A stretch of 64,000 nucleotides of DNA from Siccibacter turicensis LMG 23730 (GCF_000463155.2 NZ_AWFZ01000017.1:372001-436000); one strand, 5' to 3'; counted from the first letter of the stretch, positions 45,219 through 55,472 are shown. The notes: a model not told the origin generated them from the sequence alone. Numbers and translations: made by a program.

Positions 45219-46196
45219 ATGCTTTTAGCGACGGCCCTGTTAATTATCGGTTTACTTTTGATTGTCTACAGCGCCGATCGATTAGTTTTTGCCGCCTCTA
45301 TATTGTGTCGCAGCATGGGTATTCCGCCACTGGTGATCGGTATGACGGTGGTAAGCGTCGGCACCTCGCTGCCGGAGATCATTGTCGCGGTGTCGGCGGC
45401 CATCAACGGTCAGATGGATTTGGCGATGGGCACGGCGCTGGGTTCAAACATCACCAATATTCTGCTGATTCTGGGGCTGGCGGCGTTTCTTCATCCCTTT
45501 ACCGTTCACTCCGATATTCTGCGTCGCGAGTTACCGCTGATGCTGTTAGTCAGCGTGCTGGCCGGCTTTTTCTTTTATGATGGCGTACTGACCCGTGGCG
45601 AAGGCGTCATTTTGATCGCGCTGGCCGCGCTTTATCTGCTTTTTATTGTCAAAATAGCGCGGCTGGCAGAAAAACAGGGTAACGACCGCCTTACTCAGGA
45701 GCAGCTCGCCGAGCTGCCGCAGGATGGAACGCTGCCGGTAGCCTGCCTGTGGCTTGGGGTGGCGCTGATCATCATGCCGATGGCGACGCGGATGGTTGTT
45801 GATAACGCCACCGTGGTGGCGCACTTCTTTGCGGTCAGCGAACTGACCATCGGACTGACGGTCATCGCTATCGGCACCAGCCTGCCGGAACTGGCTACCG
45901 CCATTGCCGGGGCACGCAAGGGCGAGGATGATATCGCTATCGGCAATATCATCGGGTCTAATATTTTTAATATTGCTATCGTGCCGGGGCTGCCGGCGCT
46001 GATTACGCCCGGTGGCTTTGATCCCCTCGCGTTTTCGCGGGACTACACCGTGATGTTAGCGGTGAGCGTAATCTTTGCTCTGCTCTGCTGGCGGCGTTCT
46101 CGCCAGATCGGCAGACGAACCGGGGCGCTGTTGACCTGCGGTTTTGTGGTATGGATGGTGACGATTTTCGCGATCGCGCCGCGTCTTGTTGGATAA
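45219..46196 (+). CDS. yrbG: Predicted Na+/Ca2+ exchanger-family protein YrbG
   Basis: The 325-residue inner-membrane protein has ten predicted helices in two inverted repeats. Each carries the cation-binding alpha repeat: VVSVGTSLPEIIVAVSAAI with GTALGSNITNILLILG, and VIAIGTSLPELATAIAGA with GNIIGSNIFNIAIV. The E. coli homologue has no proven physiological substrate. AAAGGA precedes the ATG. It opens the run that leads into the kds-lpt genes. Confidence 0.95.
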   Translation: MLLATALLIIGLLLIVYSADRLVFAASILCRSMGIPPLVIGMTVVSVGTSLPEIIVAVSAAINGQMDLAMGTALGSNITNILLILGLAAFLHPFTVHSDILRRELPLMLLVSVLAGFFFYDGVLTRGEGVILIALAALYLLFIVKIARLAEKQGNDRLTQEQLAELPQDGTLPVACLWLGVALIIMPMATRMVVDNATVVAHFFAVSELTIGLTVIAIGTSLPELATAIAGARKGEDDIAIGNIIGSNIFNIAIVPGLPALITPGGFDPLAFSRDYTVMLAVSVIFALLCWRRSRQIGRRTGALLTCGFVVWMVTIFAIAPRLVG

Positions 46197-46210
46197 ATCG
46201 GAAATACACT

Positions 46211-47197
46211 ATGTCGCAGATAGATTTACCGCCGGGCTTTGACTTTCAGCAGGCAGGAAAGGATGTCCTGGAGATTGAACGTGAAGGTCTGGCGCAGCTC
46301 GATCGCTACATCAACGACGATTTCACGCAGACCTGTGAAAAAATTTTCTATTGCACCGGCAAAGTGGTGGTGATGGGAATGGGGAAATCCGGGCATATCG
46401 GTAAAAAAATGGCGGCGACGTTCGCCAGCACCGGCACCCCGTCCTTCTTCGTGCACCCTGCGGAAGCCAGCCACGGCGACCTCGGCATGGTGACCGCGCA
46501 GGATATCGTCATCGCTATCTCTAACTCCGGTGAGTCTAATGAGATTCTGGCGCTGATCCCGGTGCTTAAGCGCCTGCAGGTGCCGCTTATCTGTATCACC
46601 AGCCGTCCGGAAAGCGCGATGGCGAAAGCGGCCGATATTCATCTGTGCATCAAGGTGCCAAAAGAGGCCTGCCCGCTTGGTCTCGCGCCGACCACCAGCA
46701 CGACAGCGACGCTGGTGATGGGTGATGCGCTGGCGGTCGCCCTGCTCAAAGCACGCGGCTTTACGCCGGAAGATTTTGCTCTCTCCCACCCCGGCGGCGC
46801 GCTGGGCCGTAAGCTGCTGCTGCGCGTGAACGATATCATGCACACCGGGGATGAAATTCCGCGCGTCAGTAAAGACGCCACGCTGCGCGATGCGCTGCTG
46901 GAGATCACCCGTAAAAACCTGGGCATGACGGTTATCTGCGACGACCTGATGAAAATCGAAGGCATCTTTACCGATGGCGACCTGCGCCGGGTATTCGATA
47001 TGCGTGTCGATCTGCATCAGCTCAATATCGCCGATGTGATGACCACCGGCGGCGTCCGCGTCCGGCCTGGCACCCTGGCGGTAGACGCGCTCAACCTGAT
47101 GCAGTCCCGCCACATTACTTCCGTCCTGGTTGCTGATGGCGACCAGTTGCACGGTGTGGTACATATGCATGATCTGCTGCGCGCCGGCGTAGTCTAA
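46211..47197 (+). CDS. kdsD: D-arabinose 5-phosphate isomerase KdsD
   Basis: KdsD (328 aa) converts ribulose-5-phosphate to arabinose-5-phosphate for Kdo synthesis. An N-terminal SIS domain (VVVMGMGKSGHIGKKMAATF; AISNSGESNEILALIPVLK) is followed by two CBS domains (about 205-328). The ATG at 46211 gives the E. coli length. It lies 14 bp after yrbG and 16 bp before kdsC. Confidence 0.97.
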   Translation: MSQIDLPPGFDFQQAGKDVLEIEREGLAQLDRYINDDFTQTCEKIFYCTGKVVVMGMGKSGHIGKKMAATFASTGTPSFFVHPAEASHGDLGMVTAQDIVIAISNSGESNEILALIPVLKRLQVPLICITSRPESAMAKAADIHLCIKVPKEACPLGLAPTTSTTATLVMGDALAVALLKARGFTPEDFALSHPGGALGRKLLLRVNDIMHTGDEIPRVSKDATLRDALLEITRKNLGMTVICDDLMKIEGIFTDGDLRRVFDMRVDLHQLNIADVMTTGGVRVRPGTLAVDALNLMQSRHITSVLVADGDQLHGVVHMHDLLRAGVV

Positions 47198-47213
47198 TGA
47201 AGGATAAGCGTGA

Positions 47214-47780
47214 ATGAGTAACCTGAATGCGTCTCTGGCGACCTGCTACGGTCCCGTCAGCGCGCACGTAATGGAGCGGGCGGCACAGATTCGTCTGCTT
47301 ATTCTGGATGTTGACGGCGTGATGTCTGACGGCCTGATTTATATGGGCAATAATGGTGAAGAGCTCAAAGCATTTAACGTGCGTGACGGCTACGGCATTC
47401 GCTGCGCGCTGACGTCGGGTATCGAGGTCGCCATTATCACCGGACGAAAAGCAAAACTGCTGGAAGACCGCTGTGAAACCCTTGGCATTACACATCTTTA
47501 CCAGGGTCAGAGCGATAAACTTATCGCCTGGCGTGATTTACTGGATAAACTGGCGGTTAGCCCTGAAAATGTGGCCTACGTCGGTGACGATCTGATCGAC
47601 TGGCCAGTGATGGAAAAAGTCGGGCTGAGCGTTGCGGTTGCCGATGCGCATCCGCTGCTCATCCCCCGCGCGGATTACGTTACCCGTATTGGTGGCGGCC
47701 GCGGGGCGGTACGTGAAGTGTGCGACTTGCTGCTGCTGGCGCAGGGCAAGCTTGAAGAGGCCAAAGGGCAATCTATATGA
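47214..47780 (+). CDS. kdsC: Kdo-8-phosphate phosphatase KdsC
   Basis: KdsC (188 aa) is a capless HAD phosphatase that releases phosphate from Kdo-8-phosphate. The nucleophile Asp32 and acid Asp34 are in LILDVDGVMSDG; later HAD motifs are IITGRKAKLLEDR and YVGDDLIDWPVM. Its last four bases (ATGA) contain the lptC start codon. Confidence 0.97.
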   Translation: MSNLNASLATCYGPVSAHVMERAAQIRLLILDVDGVMSDGLIYMGNNGEELKAFNVRDGYGIRCALTSGIEVAIITGRKAKLLEDRCETLGITHLYQGQSDKLIAWRDLLDKLAVSPENVAYVGDDLIDWPVMEKVGLSVAVADAHPLLIPRADYVTRIGGGRGAVREVCDLLLLAQGKLEEAKGQSI

Positions 47781-48352
47781 GTAAAACCAGACGTTGGGTC
47801 ATCCTGTTGCTCGTGCTGGCGGTGCTGGTGTTGATCGGAATTAACCTTGCCGATAACGACACCACTGACCAGGTGGCAAGCAACAGCAATGAACCAACGT
47901 ACCAGAGCGAACAATCCAGCACGGTGGTCTACAGCCCTGAAGGCGCGCTCACTTACCGTCTGGTCGCACAACACGTTGAATATTTTTCTGATGATGCGGT
48001 TTCTTACTTCACCCAACCGGTGGTGACCTCGTTTGACAAGGCCAAAGTGCCGACCTGGGCTATCCGGGCAGACAAGGCCAAATTAACCAACGATCAGATG
48101 CTGTATCTTGAAGGACACGTTGAGGTTAACGCCCTGACGCCTGACTCACAGTTACGTAAGATCACCACAGACAAAGCGCAAGTTAACCTGGTGACGCAGG
48201 ATGTTTCCTCCGACTCTCTGGTAACGCTTTACGGCACAAGCTTTAATTCCAGCGGCCTGAAAATGCGTGGTAATTTACGCAGCAAGAACGCCGAGCTGAT
48301 TGAAAAGGTTAGAACATCCTATGAAATTCAGAACAAACAAACACAGCCTTAA
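47777..48352 (+). CDS. lptC: LPS export protein LptC
   Basis: LptC (191 aa) is an inner-membrane bitopic protein that passes LPS from LptBFG to LptA. One N-terminal helix (about 7-25) is followed by a periplasmic beta-jellyroll. It starts in the ATGA overlap with kdsC, and its last 32 bases overlap lptA in another frame, so three genes are tightly coupled. Confidence 0.96.
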   Translation: MSKTRRWVILLLVLAVLVLIGINLADNDTTDQVASNSNEPTYQSEQSSTVVYSPEGALTYRLVAQHVEYFSDDAVSYFTQPVVTSFDKAKVPTWAIRADKAKLTNDQMLYLEGHVEVNALTPDSQLRKITTDKAQVNLVTQDVSSDSLVTLYGTSFNSSGLKMRGNLRSKNAELIEKVRTSYEIQNKQTQP

Positions 48353-48878
48353 TCTGGTGCTGGCGAGCGTATTACTCGCATCCAGCCCGCTGGCGCTGGC
48401 GCTGACAGGCGACACCGAGAAGCCGATTCACATCGAGTCCGATCAGCAGTCTCTGGATATGCAGGGCAATGTGGTGACCTTTACCGGCAACGTGGTTGTT
48501 ACCCAGGGCACCATCAAAATTAATGCCGATAAAGTGGTGGTCACCCGTCCGGGCGGTCAGGAAGGCAAAGAGGTGATTGACGGCTACGGTAAGCCGGCCA
48601 CGTTCTACCAGATGCAGGATAACGGCAAGCCGGTTAAAGGCCATGCGTCACAGATGCATTACGAGCTGCAAAACGACTTCGTGGTATTGACCGGCGATGC
48701 GTATCTCGAGCAGCTCGACAGCAACATCAAAGGCGACAAAATCACCTATCTGGTGAAAGAGCAGAAAATGCAGGCCTTCAGCGACAAGGGCAAGCGCGTG
48801 ACTACCGTGCTGGTGCCGTCGCAGATGCAGCAGAAAAATGGCCAGGCCGCGCCTGAGACCCCAAAAAAGAGTAACTGA
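48321..48878 (+). CDS. lptA: LPS periplasmic bridge protein LptA
   Basis: LptA (185-aa precursor) forms the periplasmic jellyroll bridge that carries LPS to LptDE. A 27-residue signal ends in ALA. The conserved strand pattern is visible in [16 protein letters not shown] and [18 protein letters not shown]. The ATG at 48321 gives the E. coli length. The ribosome-binding site is poor, fitting coupling from lptC. Confidence 0.97.
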   Translation: MKFRTNKHSLNLVLASVLLASSPLALALTGDTEKPIHIESDQQSLDMQGNVVTFTGNVVVTQGTIKINADKVVVTRPGGQEGKEVIDGYGKPATFYQMQDNGKPVKGHASQMHYELQNDFVVLTGDAYLEQLDSNIKGDKITYLVKEQKMQAFSDKGKRVTTVLVPSQMQQKNGQAAPETPKKSN

Positions 48879-48883
48879 TCCGT

Positions 48884-49609
48884 ATGGCTACACTTATCGC
48901 AAAGAATCTCGCCAAAGCCTATAAAGGCCGCCGCGTGGTAGAAGACGTCAGTCTGACGGTCAATTCCGGTGAAATCGTTGGCCTGCTCGGCCCGAACGGT
49001 GCAGGTAAAACCACCACGTTTTATATGGTGGTGGGCATTGTGTCGCGTGATGCGGGCAACATCATCATTGATGACGAAGATATCAGCATACTGCCGCTGC
49101 ACGCCCGCGCGCGCCGCGGTATCGGTTATCTGCCGCAGGAAGCCTCGATTTTCCGTCGTCTCAGCGTCTACGACAACCTGATGGCGGTGCTGCAAATTCG
49201 CGATGACCTGACCAACGAGCAGCGCGAGGATCGCGCTAAAGAGCTGATGGAGGAGTTTCATATCGACCATCTGCGCAACAGCCTCGGTCAGTCGCTTTCC
49301 GGCGGTGAACGGCGCCGCGTTGAAATCGCCCGCGCGCTGGCAGCTAACCCGAAATTCATTCTGCTTGATGAACCCTTTGCCGGGGTTGACCCGATCTCGG
49401 TTATCGACATCAAACGCATCATTGAACACCTGCGCGACAGCGGTCTCGGGGTGCTGATCACCGACCACAACGTCCGCGAAACGCTGGCGGTGTGCGAACG
49501 CGCCTACATCGTCAGCCAGGGCCATCTGATCGCGCACGGCACGCCGACTGACATTCTTGAAGATGAGCAAGTGAAACGCGTGTATCTTGGGGAAGAATTC
49601 AGACTCTGA
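48884..49609 (+). CDS. lptB: LPS export ABC ATPase LptB
   Basis: LptB (241 aa) is the cytoplasmic ATPase of LptB2FG. Walker [15 protein letters not shown] (about 34-46), signature [15 protein letters not shown], Walker [14 protein letters not shown] and the switch His in [11 protein letters not shown] are present. It starts 5 bp after lptA and ends the kds-lpt run; rpoN follows after a 101-bp gap. Confidence 0.98.
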   Translation: MATLIAKNLAKAYKGRRVVEDVSLTVNSGEIVGLLGPNGAGKTTTFYMVVGIVSRDAGNIIIDDEDISILPLHARARRGIGYLPQEASIFRRLSVYDNLMAVLQIRDDLTNEQREDRAKELMEEFHIDHLRNSLGQSLSGGERRRVEIARALAANPKFILLDEPFAGVDPISVIDIKRIIEHLRDSGLGVLITDHNVRETLAVCERAYIVSQGHLIAHGTPTDILEDEQVKRVYLGEEFRL

Positions 49610-49710
49610 CACGCCAGGCATATTTGTCGCGCCTGGACCTTTTCTGCCCGGAGTTATCCGGGTAGCATGAAAGATCATAGGCTTAAAACCTGAGGACGTC
49701 TGCTCTGATT

Positions 49711-51144
49711 ATGAAGCAAGGTTTGCAACTTAGGCTCAGCCAACAGCTTGCCATGACGCCACAGCTGCAACAGGCCATTCGCCTGCTGCAGTTGTCCACG
49801 CTAGAACTTCAGCAAGAGCTACAGCAGGCGCTGGAAAGCAATCCACTGCTTGAGCAAACCGATCTTCACGATGAGATTGCCACCCAGGAGAGCGCCGACA
49901 GCGAAGCGCTGGATACCCGGGAAGCGCTCGAACAGCCCGACATGCCGGAAGAGCTGCCGCTCGACGCCACCTGGGATGAGATCTACACCGCCGGCACCCC
50001 TTCAGGCAACGGCGTGGATTATCAGGACGACGAGTTGCCGGTTTATCAGGGTGAAACCACCCAGTCGCTGCAGGACTACCTGATGTGGCAGGTCCAGCTG
50101 ACGCCCTTCTCTGATACCGATCGCGCTATCGCCACCTCCATTGTTGATGCCGTTGACGACACCGGCTACCTCACCGTTCCGGTGGAAGACATTCTGGAAA
50201 GCATCGGTAACGATGAGCTGTCCATCGAAGAGGTGTGCGCGGTGCTCAAACGCGTTCAGCGCTTCGATCCGGTCGGCGTTGCCGCGCGGGATCTGCGCGA
50301 CTGTCTGCTGATCCAACTCTCCCAGTTTGCCAAAGAGACGCCCCGCCTCGCCGAAGCCCAGCGGATCGTAAGCGATCACCTCGATCTGCTGGCGAACCAC
50401 GACTTCCGCAGCCTGATGCGCGTGACGCGCCTGAAAGAGGACGTGCTGAAAGAGGCGATGGCGCTGATCCAGTCGCTCGATCCGCGTCCGGGCCAGTCAA
50501 TTCAGACCGGCGAGCCGGAGTATGTGATTCCCGATGTACTGGTGCGCAAACACGCCGGACGCTGGACGGTCGAGCTCAATGCCGATAGCCTGCCGCGCCT
50601 CTCCATTAATCAGCACTACGCTTCGCTCGGCGGTAGCTCGCGCAACGAGGCGGACAGCAACTTTATCCGCAGCAATCTCCAGGAAGCGAAGTGGCTGATC
50701 AAAAGCCTTGAAAGCCGTAACGACACGCTGCTGCGCGTCAGCCGCTGCATTGTGGAACAGCAGCAGGCTTTTTTTGAAAAAGGCGAAGAGTTCATGAAAC
50801 CGATGGTGCTGGCAGATATCGCCCAGGCCGTCGAAATGCATGAGTCCACCATCTCCCGTGTCACCACGCAGAAGTATCTGCACAGTCCGCGAGGTATTTT
50901 TGAACTGAAATATTTCTTCTCAAGCCACGTGAATACCGAGGGCGGCGGCGAAGCCTCCTCCACGGCGATCCGGGCGCTGGTGAAGAAATTAATCGCGGCG
51001 GAAAACCCCGCCAAACCGCTGAGCGACAGTAAACTGACGACCCTGCTTTCCGACCAGGGCATTATGGTAGCCCGTCGTACCGTTGCGAAGTATCGAGAGT
51101 CTTTATCCATCCCGCCGTCCAACCAGCGCAAACAGCTGGTTTGA
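49711..51144 (+). CDS. rpoN: RNA polymerase sigma-54 factor
   Basis: RpoN (477 aa) directs transcription at -24/-12 promoters together with AAA activators, for nitrogen and other stress genes. Region I is the Gln/Leu-rich N-terminus ([20 protein letters not shown]); an acidic region II follows (about 50-115). The C-terminal RpoN box [10 protein letters not shown] occupies residues 454-463. It heads the rpoN-hpf-ptsN-rapZ-npr cluster. Confidence 0.98.
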   Translation: MKQGLQLRLSQQLAMTPQLQQAIRLLQLSTLELQQELQQALESNPLLEQTDLHDEIATQESADSEALDTREALEQPDMPEELPLDATWDEIYTAGTPSGNGVDYQDDELPVYQGETTQSLQDYLMWQVQLTPFSDTDRAIATSIVDAVDDTGYLTVPVEDILESIGNDELSIEEVCAVLKRVQRFDPVGVAARDLRDCLLIQLSQFAKETPRLAEAQRIVSDHLDLLANHDFRSLMRVTRLKEDVLKEAMALIQSLDPRPGQSIQTGEPEYVIPDVLVRKHAGRWTVELNADSLPRLSINQHYASLGGSSRNEADSNFIRSNLQEAKWLIKSLESRNDTLLRVSRCIVEQQQAFFEKGEEFMKPMVLADIAQAVEMHESTISRVTTQKYLHSPRGIFELKYFFSSHVNTEGGGEASSTAIRALVKKLIAAENPAKPLSDSKLTTLLSDQGIMVARRTVAKYRESLSIPPSNQRKQLV

Positions 51145-51166
51145 CTCAACCGATAAGGAAGACACT

Positions 51167-51454
51167 ATGCAGCTCAACATTACCGGTCAGAACGTCGAAA
51201 TCACTGAAGCGCTGCGCGACTTCTTGACGACGAAGTTTGCCAAACTGGAACAATACTTTGACAGGATTAACCAGGTTTATATTGTGCTGAAGGTGGAGAA
51301 AGTCACTCATATTTCGGATGCCACCCTGCATGTGAATGGCGGGGAGCTGCATGCCAGCGCGGAAGGCCAGGATATGTATGCTGCGATCGACGGTTTAATT
51401 GATAAACTGGCGCGGCAACTTAACAAACATAAAGATAAACTAAAACAACATTGA
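51167..51454 (+). CDS. hpf: Ribosome hibernation promoting factor HPF (short form)
   Basis: HPF (95 aa) binds the 30S decoding region and, with RMF, promotes inactive 100S ribosomes in stationary phase. Short-form features: MQLNITGQNVEITEALRDF and ASAEGQDMYAAIDGLIDKL, without the C-terminal dimerisation domain of long HPF. The ATG at 51167 has AAGGAA before it, 22 bp after rpoN. Confidence 0.97.
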   Translation: MQLNITGQNVEITEALRDFLTTKFAKLEQYFDRINQVYIVLKVEKVTHISDATLHVNGGELHASAEGQDMYAAIDGLIDKLARQLNKHKDKLKQH

Positions 51455-51481
51455 CTGTCCGGGCGTTAAGCTGGTACGTCG

Positions 51482-51511
51482 ACGGCTCGTGGCCTCTGCC
51501 CGAGCCGTTTA
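51482..51511 (+). promoter_or_regulatory. Strong hairpin in the hpf-ptsN gap
   Basis: A perfect 8-bp outer stem ACGGCTCG/CGAGCCGT (51482-51489 with 51501-51508) encloses an inner GGC/GCC pair, then TTTATC follows. It could be a partial terminator or RNA-processing barrier between hpf and ptsN. Confidence 0.6.
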
Positions 51512-51579
51512 TCGCTGAAAGGCGCGCATCCTGCGGCCAGAACCGGCGGGCGTACAACGGGACGCTTAGGTGAACTGAT

Positions 51580-52065
51580 ATGACGAACAACGAATCCGCT
51601 CTGCAACTGAGCACTGTCCTGAACCAGGAATGTACGCGAAGTGGCGTACACTGCCAGAGTAAGAAACGTGCGCTGGAGATCATCAGCGAACTGGCCGCGA
51701 AGCAGCTTAGCCTGCCGCCGCAGGTCGTTTTTGAAGCGATACTGACCCGCGAACGTATGGGCAGTACCGGCATCGGTAACGGTATCGCCATCCCCCATGG
51801 AAAACTGGAGGAGGACACGCTACGAGCGGTTGGTGTATTCGTGCAGCTTGAAACGCCCATCGCCTTCGATGCGATTGATAACCAGCCGGTCGATTTACTG
51901 TTTGCGCTGCTGGTGCCTGCCGATCAGACCAAAACACATCTGCATACGCTGTCGCTGGTGGCCCGCCGCCTGGCTGACAAAACGATCTGCCGCCGGTTGC
52001 GCGCGGCGCAGAGTGACGAGGAGCTGTATCAGATCATTACTGAAGGCAGTGATGATACCGAATAA
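51580..52065 (+). CDS. ptsN: Nitrogen-PTS enzyme IIA (EIIA-Ntr)
   Basis: PtsN (161 aa; E. coli 163) is the terminal phospho-acceptor of the nitrogen PTS, affecting K+ transport and the envelope stress response. The phosphorylated His73 is in GIAIPHGKLEEDTLR. No membrane or sugar-transport domain is attached. It precedes rapZ by 69 bp. Confidence 0.97.
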   Translation: MTNNESALQLSTVLNQECTRSGVHCQSKKRALEIISELAAKQLSLPPQVVFEAILTRERMGSTGIGNGIAIPHGKLEEDTLRAVGVFVQLETPIAFDAIDNQPVDLLFALLVPADQTKTHLHTLSLVARRLADKTICRRLRAAQSDEELYQIITEGSDDTE

Positions 52066-52134
52066 TAGCGGCCGGCTAATGGCCAGAAAGGATGTCGTAA
52101 CGGCATCCTTTGATGTCTGGGGGAGAGACAGTTC

Positions 52135-52989
52135 ATGGTGCTGATGATTGTCAGTGGCCGTTCGGGCTCAGGGAAATCTGTCGCCCTGCGTGCGCTTGAA
52201 GATATGGGCTTTTACTGCGTCGATAATCTGCCGGTCGTGCTGCTGCCCGAGCTGGCGAATTCGCTGGCCGAGCGTCAGATTTCCGCGGCGGTCAGCATTG
52301 ACGTGCGTAATATGCCGGAGTCGCCGGAAGTGTTTGAACAGGCGATGAGCAACCTGCCGGATACCTTCTCCCCGCAGCTGCTGTTCCTTGATGCCGACCG
52401 CAATACCCTGATTCGCCGCTACAGCGACACCCGTCGCCTGCATCCGCTGTCGAGCAAAAACCTGTCGCTGGAAAGCGCCATTGATGAAGAGAGCGACCTG
52501 CTGGAGCCGCTGCGCTCGCGGGCCGATCTGATCATCGATACCTCGGAGATGTCGGTTCACGAACTGGCAGAGATGCTGCGCACCCGCCTGCTTGGCAAAC
52601 GCGAGCGCGAGCTGACCATGGTGTTTGAGTCCTTTGGCTTCAAACACGGTATCCCTATTGATGCCGACTACGTGTTTGACGTGCGCTTCCTGCCAAACCC
52701 GCACTGGGATCCGAAGCTGCGCCCCATGACCGGCCTTGATAAGCCCGTAGCCGCGTTCCTCGACCGGCATACCGAAGTCCATAACTTTATCTATCAGACC
52801 CGCAGCTACCTTGAGCTGTGGCTACCGATGCTGGAAACCAACAACCGCAGCTACCTGACGGTGGCTATCGGCTGTACCGGGGGCAAGCATCGCTCGGTGT
52901 ATATCGCTGAACAGCTGGCTGACTACTTCCGCTCGCGCGGCAAGAACGTGCAGTCCCGCCATCGCACCCTGGAAAAACGCAAAGCATGA
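52135..52989 (+). CDS. rapZ: RNase adapter protein RapZ
   Basis: RapZ (284 aa) binds sRNA GlmZ and presents it to RNase E, and senses glucosamine-6-phosphate, thus controlling glmS. The P-loop GRSGSGKS is at residues 8-15; the C-terminal domain with [20 protein letters not shown] is the RNA- and sugar-sensing part. GGGGAGA precedes the ATG. Its stop overlaps the npr start in ATGA. Confidence 0.97.
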   Translation: MVLMIVSGRSGSGKSVALRALEDMGFYCVDNLPVVLLPELANSLAERQISAAVSIDVRNMPESPEVFEQAMSNLPDTFSPQLLFLDADRNTLIRRYSDTRRLHPLSSKNLSLESAIDEESDLLEPLRSRADLIIDTSEMSVHELAEMLRTRLLGKRERELTMVFESFGFKHGIPIDADYVFDVRFLPNPHWDPKLRPMTGLDKPVAAFLDRHTEVHNFIYQTRSYLELWLPMLETNNRSYLTVAIGCTGGKHRSVYIAEQLADYFRSRGKNVQSRHRTLEKRKA

Positions 52990-53258
52990 CCGTAAAACAG
53001 ACCGTTGAAATCACCAACAAGCTGGGAATGCACGCCCGCCCGGCGATGAAGCTGTTTGAGCTGGTACAGAGCTTCGATGCCGAGGTGCTGCTGCGCAATG
53101 AAGCCGGCACCGAGGCCGAGGCCAGCAGCGTTATCGCCCTGCTGATGCTCGACTCCGCCCAGGGCGGTCATATTGAGGTGGAAGCCAGTGGGCCGCAGGA
53201 GCAAGAGGCGCTGGCCGCGGTAATCGCGCTGTTCAACGCCGGGTTCGACGAAGAGTAA
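52986..53258 (+). CDS. npr: Nitrogen-PTS phosphocarrier NPr
   Basis: NPr (90 aa, PtsO) carries phosphate from EI-Ntr to EIIA-Ntr. The active His16 is in [15 protein letters not shown], as in HPr. It starts in the ATGA overlap with rapZ and ends the cluster at a strong terminator. Confidence 0.97.
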   Translation: MTVKQTVEITNKLGMHARPAMKLFELVQSFDAEVLLRNEAGTEAEASSVIALLMLDSAQGGHIEVEASGPQEQEALAAVIALFNAGFDEE

Positions 53259-53283
53259 CCTGCTCGCTTTGCCCTTCCTTTCG

Positions 53284-53309
53284 AAAAACGCCTCGCGGCG
53301 TTTTTTTTT
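53284..53309 (+). terminator. Terminator of rpoN-npr cluster
   Basis: An AAAACGCC/GGCGTTTT stem (53285-53292 with 53297-53304) with a TCGC loop is followed by a run of nine T. Confidence 0.92.
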
Positions 53310-53363
53310 GCCCCTCGCTCCCCGCTATCTACATTTTGTGCGATCTTGCGACCCAGAGTGAAC

Positions 53364-53380
53364 CTTAAGAAAAACTTAAG
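53364..53380 (+). promoter_or_regulatory. PmrA (BasR) box upstream of yrbL
   Basis: Two copies of CTTAAG are separated by five A, exactly fitting the PmrA/BasR consensus YTTAAK-N5-YTTAAK. The centre is about 84 bp before the yrbL ATG. Just downstream GTTGA and ATTTA (53387-53402) resemble a degenerate PhoP box. A -10 candidate CATACT lies at 53414-53419. Confidence 0.7.
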
Positions 53381-53455
53381 CCATTCGTTGAAAGTTCATT
53401 TAACTCTCCTGGTCATACTTGCAGATGTGTTAATGAATATTTCCAGGAAAGTCAC

Positions 53456-54097
53456 ATGATACATTTATCAGAACTGACCCCCCTGGGTACCGGGCGGCAC
53501 CGCAAGTGTTATCCGCACCCGGATGATGCCCAGCGCTGCATTAAGATTGTCTATAACAGCGGTCACGGCGGCGATAAAGAGACCCGACGCGAGCTGAAAT
53601 ACTATGCGCAGCTGTCACGTCGCCTGAAAGACTGGAGCGGCATCCCGCGTTACTACGGCACGGTGGAAACCGACTGTGGGACCGGGTATGTCTATGACGT
53701 GATTACCGATTTCGACGGCAAGCCCTCAGTGACGCTGACGGAGTTTGTCGAGCAGTGTCGCTATCCTGAAGACGCCAAAGTGCTGCGCCACATGCTGAAA
53801 GTGCTGAAGCGCTACCTGCACAACAATCGCATTGTGACCATGACGCTGAAGCCGCAGAACATTCTGTGCCGCCGCATCAGCGAATCTGAAGTGGTGCCGG
53901 TGGTGTGTGACAACATCGGTGAAGGTACGCTGATCCCGCTGGCGACCTGGTCCGGCTGGTTCTGCCGTCGCAAGCTGGCGCGCTCCTGGGAACGCTTTAT
54001 TGCCCATAAGGAACTGGCTGCGGTACTGGACATGGAGAGCGACGCGCACCTGCCCGCAAGCGGCAGCGCGCTCTCGTTGTCGTCCCGCCAGGCCTAA
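53456..54097 (+). CDS. yrbL: PhoP-regulated protein YrbL
   Basis: The 213-residue cytoplasmic protein matches E. coli YrbL, a member of the PhoPQ regulon. It has a protein-kinase-like layout: [20 protein letters not shown] resembles a nucleotide loop and Lys, and [20 protein letters not shown] resembles a catalytic loop, with a VVCDN pattern after. Kinase activity is not established. AGGAAAG precedes the ATG. Its end overlaps mtgA by 4 bp in convergent orientation. Confidence 0.92.
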   Translation: MIHLSELTPLGTGRHRKCYPHPDDAQRCIKIVYNSGHGGDKETRRELKYYAQLSRRLKDWSGIPRYYGTVETDCGTGYVYDVITDFDGKPSVTLTEFVEQCRYPEDAKVLRHMLKVLKRYLHNNRIVTMTLKPQNILCRRISESEVVPVVCDNIGEGTLIPLATWSGWFCRRKLARSWERFIAHKELAAVLDMESDAHLPASGSALSLSSRQA

Positions 54098-54822
54098 TCC
54101 AGCTGGTGGCGAGCCATAAAGGTTTCGCCGCCCAGCTGTCGCATCTGACGCTGGATCCACGCCTGACGGCTGCGCACGTAGCCCGACGGCGCCGCGGCCT
54201 GATAGCGAGTGGGGTTAGGCAGCACAGCGGCAAGCAGCGCCGCCTCGCCAGAGGTTAACCGGCTGGCAGGCTTGTTGAAATAGCGCTGCGAGGCTGCCTC
54301 AACGCCAAACACCCCGTCGCCAAACTCCGCGATATTCAGGTAGACGGTGAGGATGCGTTTTTTGCTCCACACCGTTTCCATCCCGAGGGTCAATCCCGCT
54401 TCCAGCCCTTTACGCAGCCAGCTACGCCCGTCCCACAGAAAAAGGTTTTTCGCCGTCTGCTGAGACAGGGTCGAGGCGCCGCGCACCCGGCCGCCGTTAC
54501 GTTCGTTATGCTCCAGCACCTTCTGGATAGCCGCCGTATCAAAGCCCCAGTGCTCCGGGAACTTCTGATCCTCAGCGGCAATCACCGCCAGCCCCATCCA
54601 GGGAGAGATCTCGTCCATTCCCACCCAATCCGAGTGCGCGATGTAGCCGAAATCGCCGCTGAACCAGGCCGAAAGCTGCCGCTCCAGCATCACCATGGAA
54701 AACGGTACCGGCAGCACGCTGAACGCCAGAATACCGCTGACCCAGAATGCGCATACGATGAGAACCGTGCGCACCAGCCAGCGTTTGATCAGCCCCAGCG
54801 GGGAACGGCGCCCGCGTTTCAT
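54094..54822 (-). CDS. mtgA: Monofunctional peptidoglycan glycosyltransferase MtgA
   Basis: MtgA (242 aa) polymerises lipid II into glycan strands in the inner membrane. One N-terminal membrane helix (about 13-35) precedes the GT51 domain, with the catalytic Glu in [16 protein letters not shown] and the conserved [17 protein letters not shown] and [15 protein letters not shown]. The ATG at 54822 overlaps the elbB stop in ATGA and gives the E. coli length; a GTG two codons upstream is possible. Confidence 0.96.
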   Translation of the reverse strand: MKRGRRSPLGLIKRWLVRTVLIVCAFWVSGILAFSVLPVPFSMVMLERQLSAWFSGDFGYIAHSDWVGMDEISPWMGLAVIAAEDQKFPEHWGFDTAAIQKVLEHNERNGGRVRGASTLSQQTAKNLFLWDGRSWLRKGLEAGLTLGMETVWSKKRILTVYLNIAEFGDGVFGVEAASQRYFNKPASRLTSGEAALLAAVLPNPTRYQAAAPSGYVRSRQAWIQRQMRQLGGETFMARHQLD

Positions 54823-55472
54823 TCGCACAGGTCAAGCACCCGGTCGACCAGCTTCTCAATACCCTGCGCTGCCTGGGCGATATTTTCGGCCAGCATGTAC
54901 GCCGGCGTGGTGACCAGACGATTGTCCTCATCGACCACGATATCCTCGACCGGGCAAGGTACGTGTTCCCCACCCATTTCTTCGATCAGATCGGCGGTGT
55001 CAATATCCGTGCCGATGGTCAGACGCAGCGGCGCAGGAATAATTTTTGGCAGCATGGCGGGGGCAATGCACAGGAAGCCCTGGGGTTTTCCGGCCTGATG
55101 CATCGCCTGGCTTAGCCGCAGCAGATCGCCGTCGACCTGCGTTTCGCTACCGTCCCGGGCAAAGGAGCACAGGTTTTTCGCCGCGCCAAAGCCGCCGGGC
55201 ACGATCAGCGCATCCAGGTCTTCTGCCCGGGCCGTGTTCAGAGGATGCACATCGCCGCGTACCAGGCGAGCGGACTCAACCAGCACGTTGCGCGTTTCCG
55301 GCATCGCCTCACCCGTCAGATGGTTAATCACGTCCGCCTGAGCTTTGTCGGGCGCGTAGCAGACGACAATAGCGCCAGCGCGCGCCAGTGCCAGCAGCGT
55401 AATCACCGTTTCGTGGATTTCAGATCCGTCATAGACGCCGCATCCGCTGAGAACCACACCGACTTTTTTCAT
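54819..55472 (-). CDS. elbB: DJ-1/PfpI-family protein ElbB (glyoxalase-like)
   Basis: ElbB (217 aa) is a cytoplasmic DJ-1-superfamily protein, reported to have weak glyoxalase activity and first linked to isoprenoid synthesis. The start [20 protein letters not shown] and the nucleophile Cys135 in [12 protein letters not shown] are present. The ATG at 55472 gives the E. coli length. It is coupled to mtgA by the ATGA overlap. Confidence 0.95.
   Translation of the reverse strand: MKKVGVVLSGCGVYDGSEIHETVITLLALARAGAIVVCYAPDKAQADVINHLTGEAMPETRNVLVESARLVRGDVHPLNTARAEDLDALIVPGGFGAAKNLCSFARDGSETQVDGDLLRLSQAMHQAGKPQGFLCIAPAMLPKIIPAPLRLTIGTDIDTADLIEEMGGEHVPCPVEDIVVDEDNRLVTTPAYMLAENIAQAAQGIEKLVDRVLDLCE

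Noticed and set aside
47907-47932. Sigma-E-like promoter inside lptC for lptA
   Set aside because: GCGAACA and TCTAC are only 14 bp apart, shorter than the usual 16, and the -35 is imperfect; E. coli has an lptA sigma-E promoter in this area, but this match is too weak to list.
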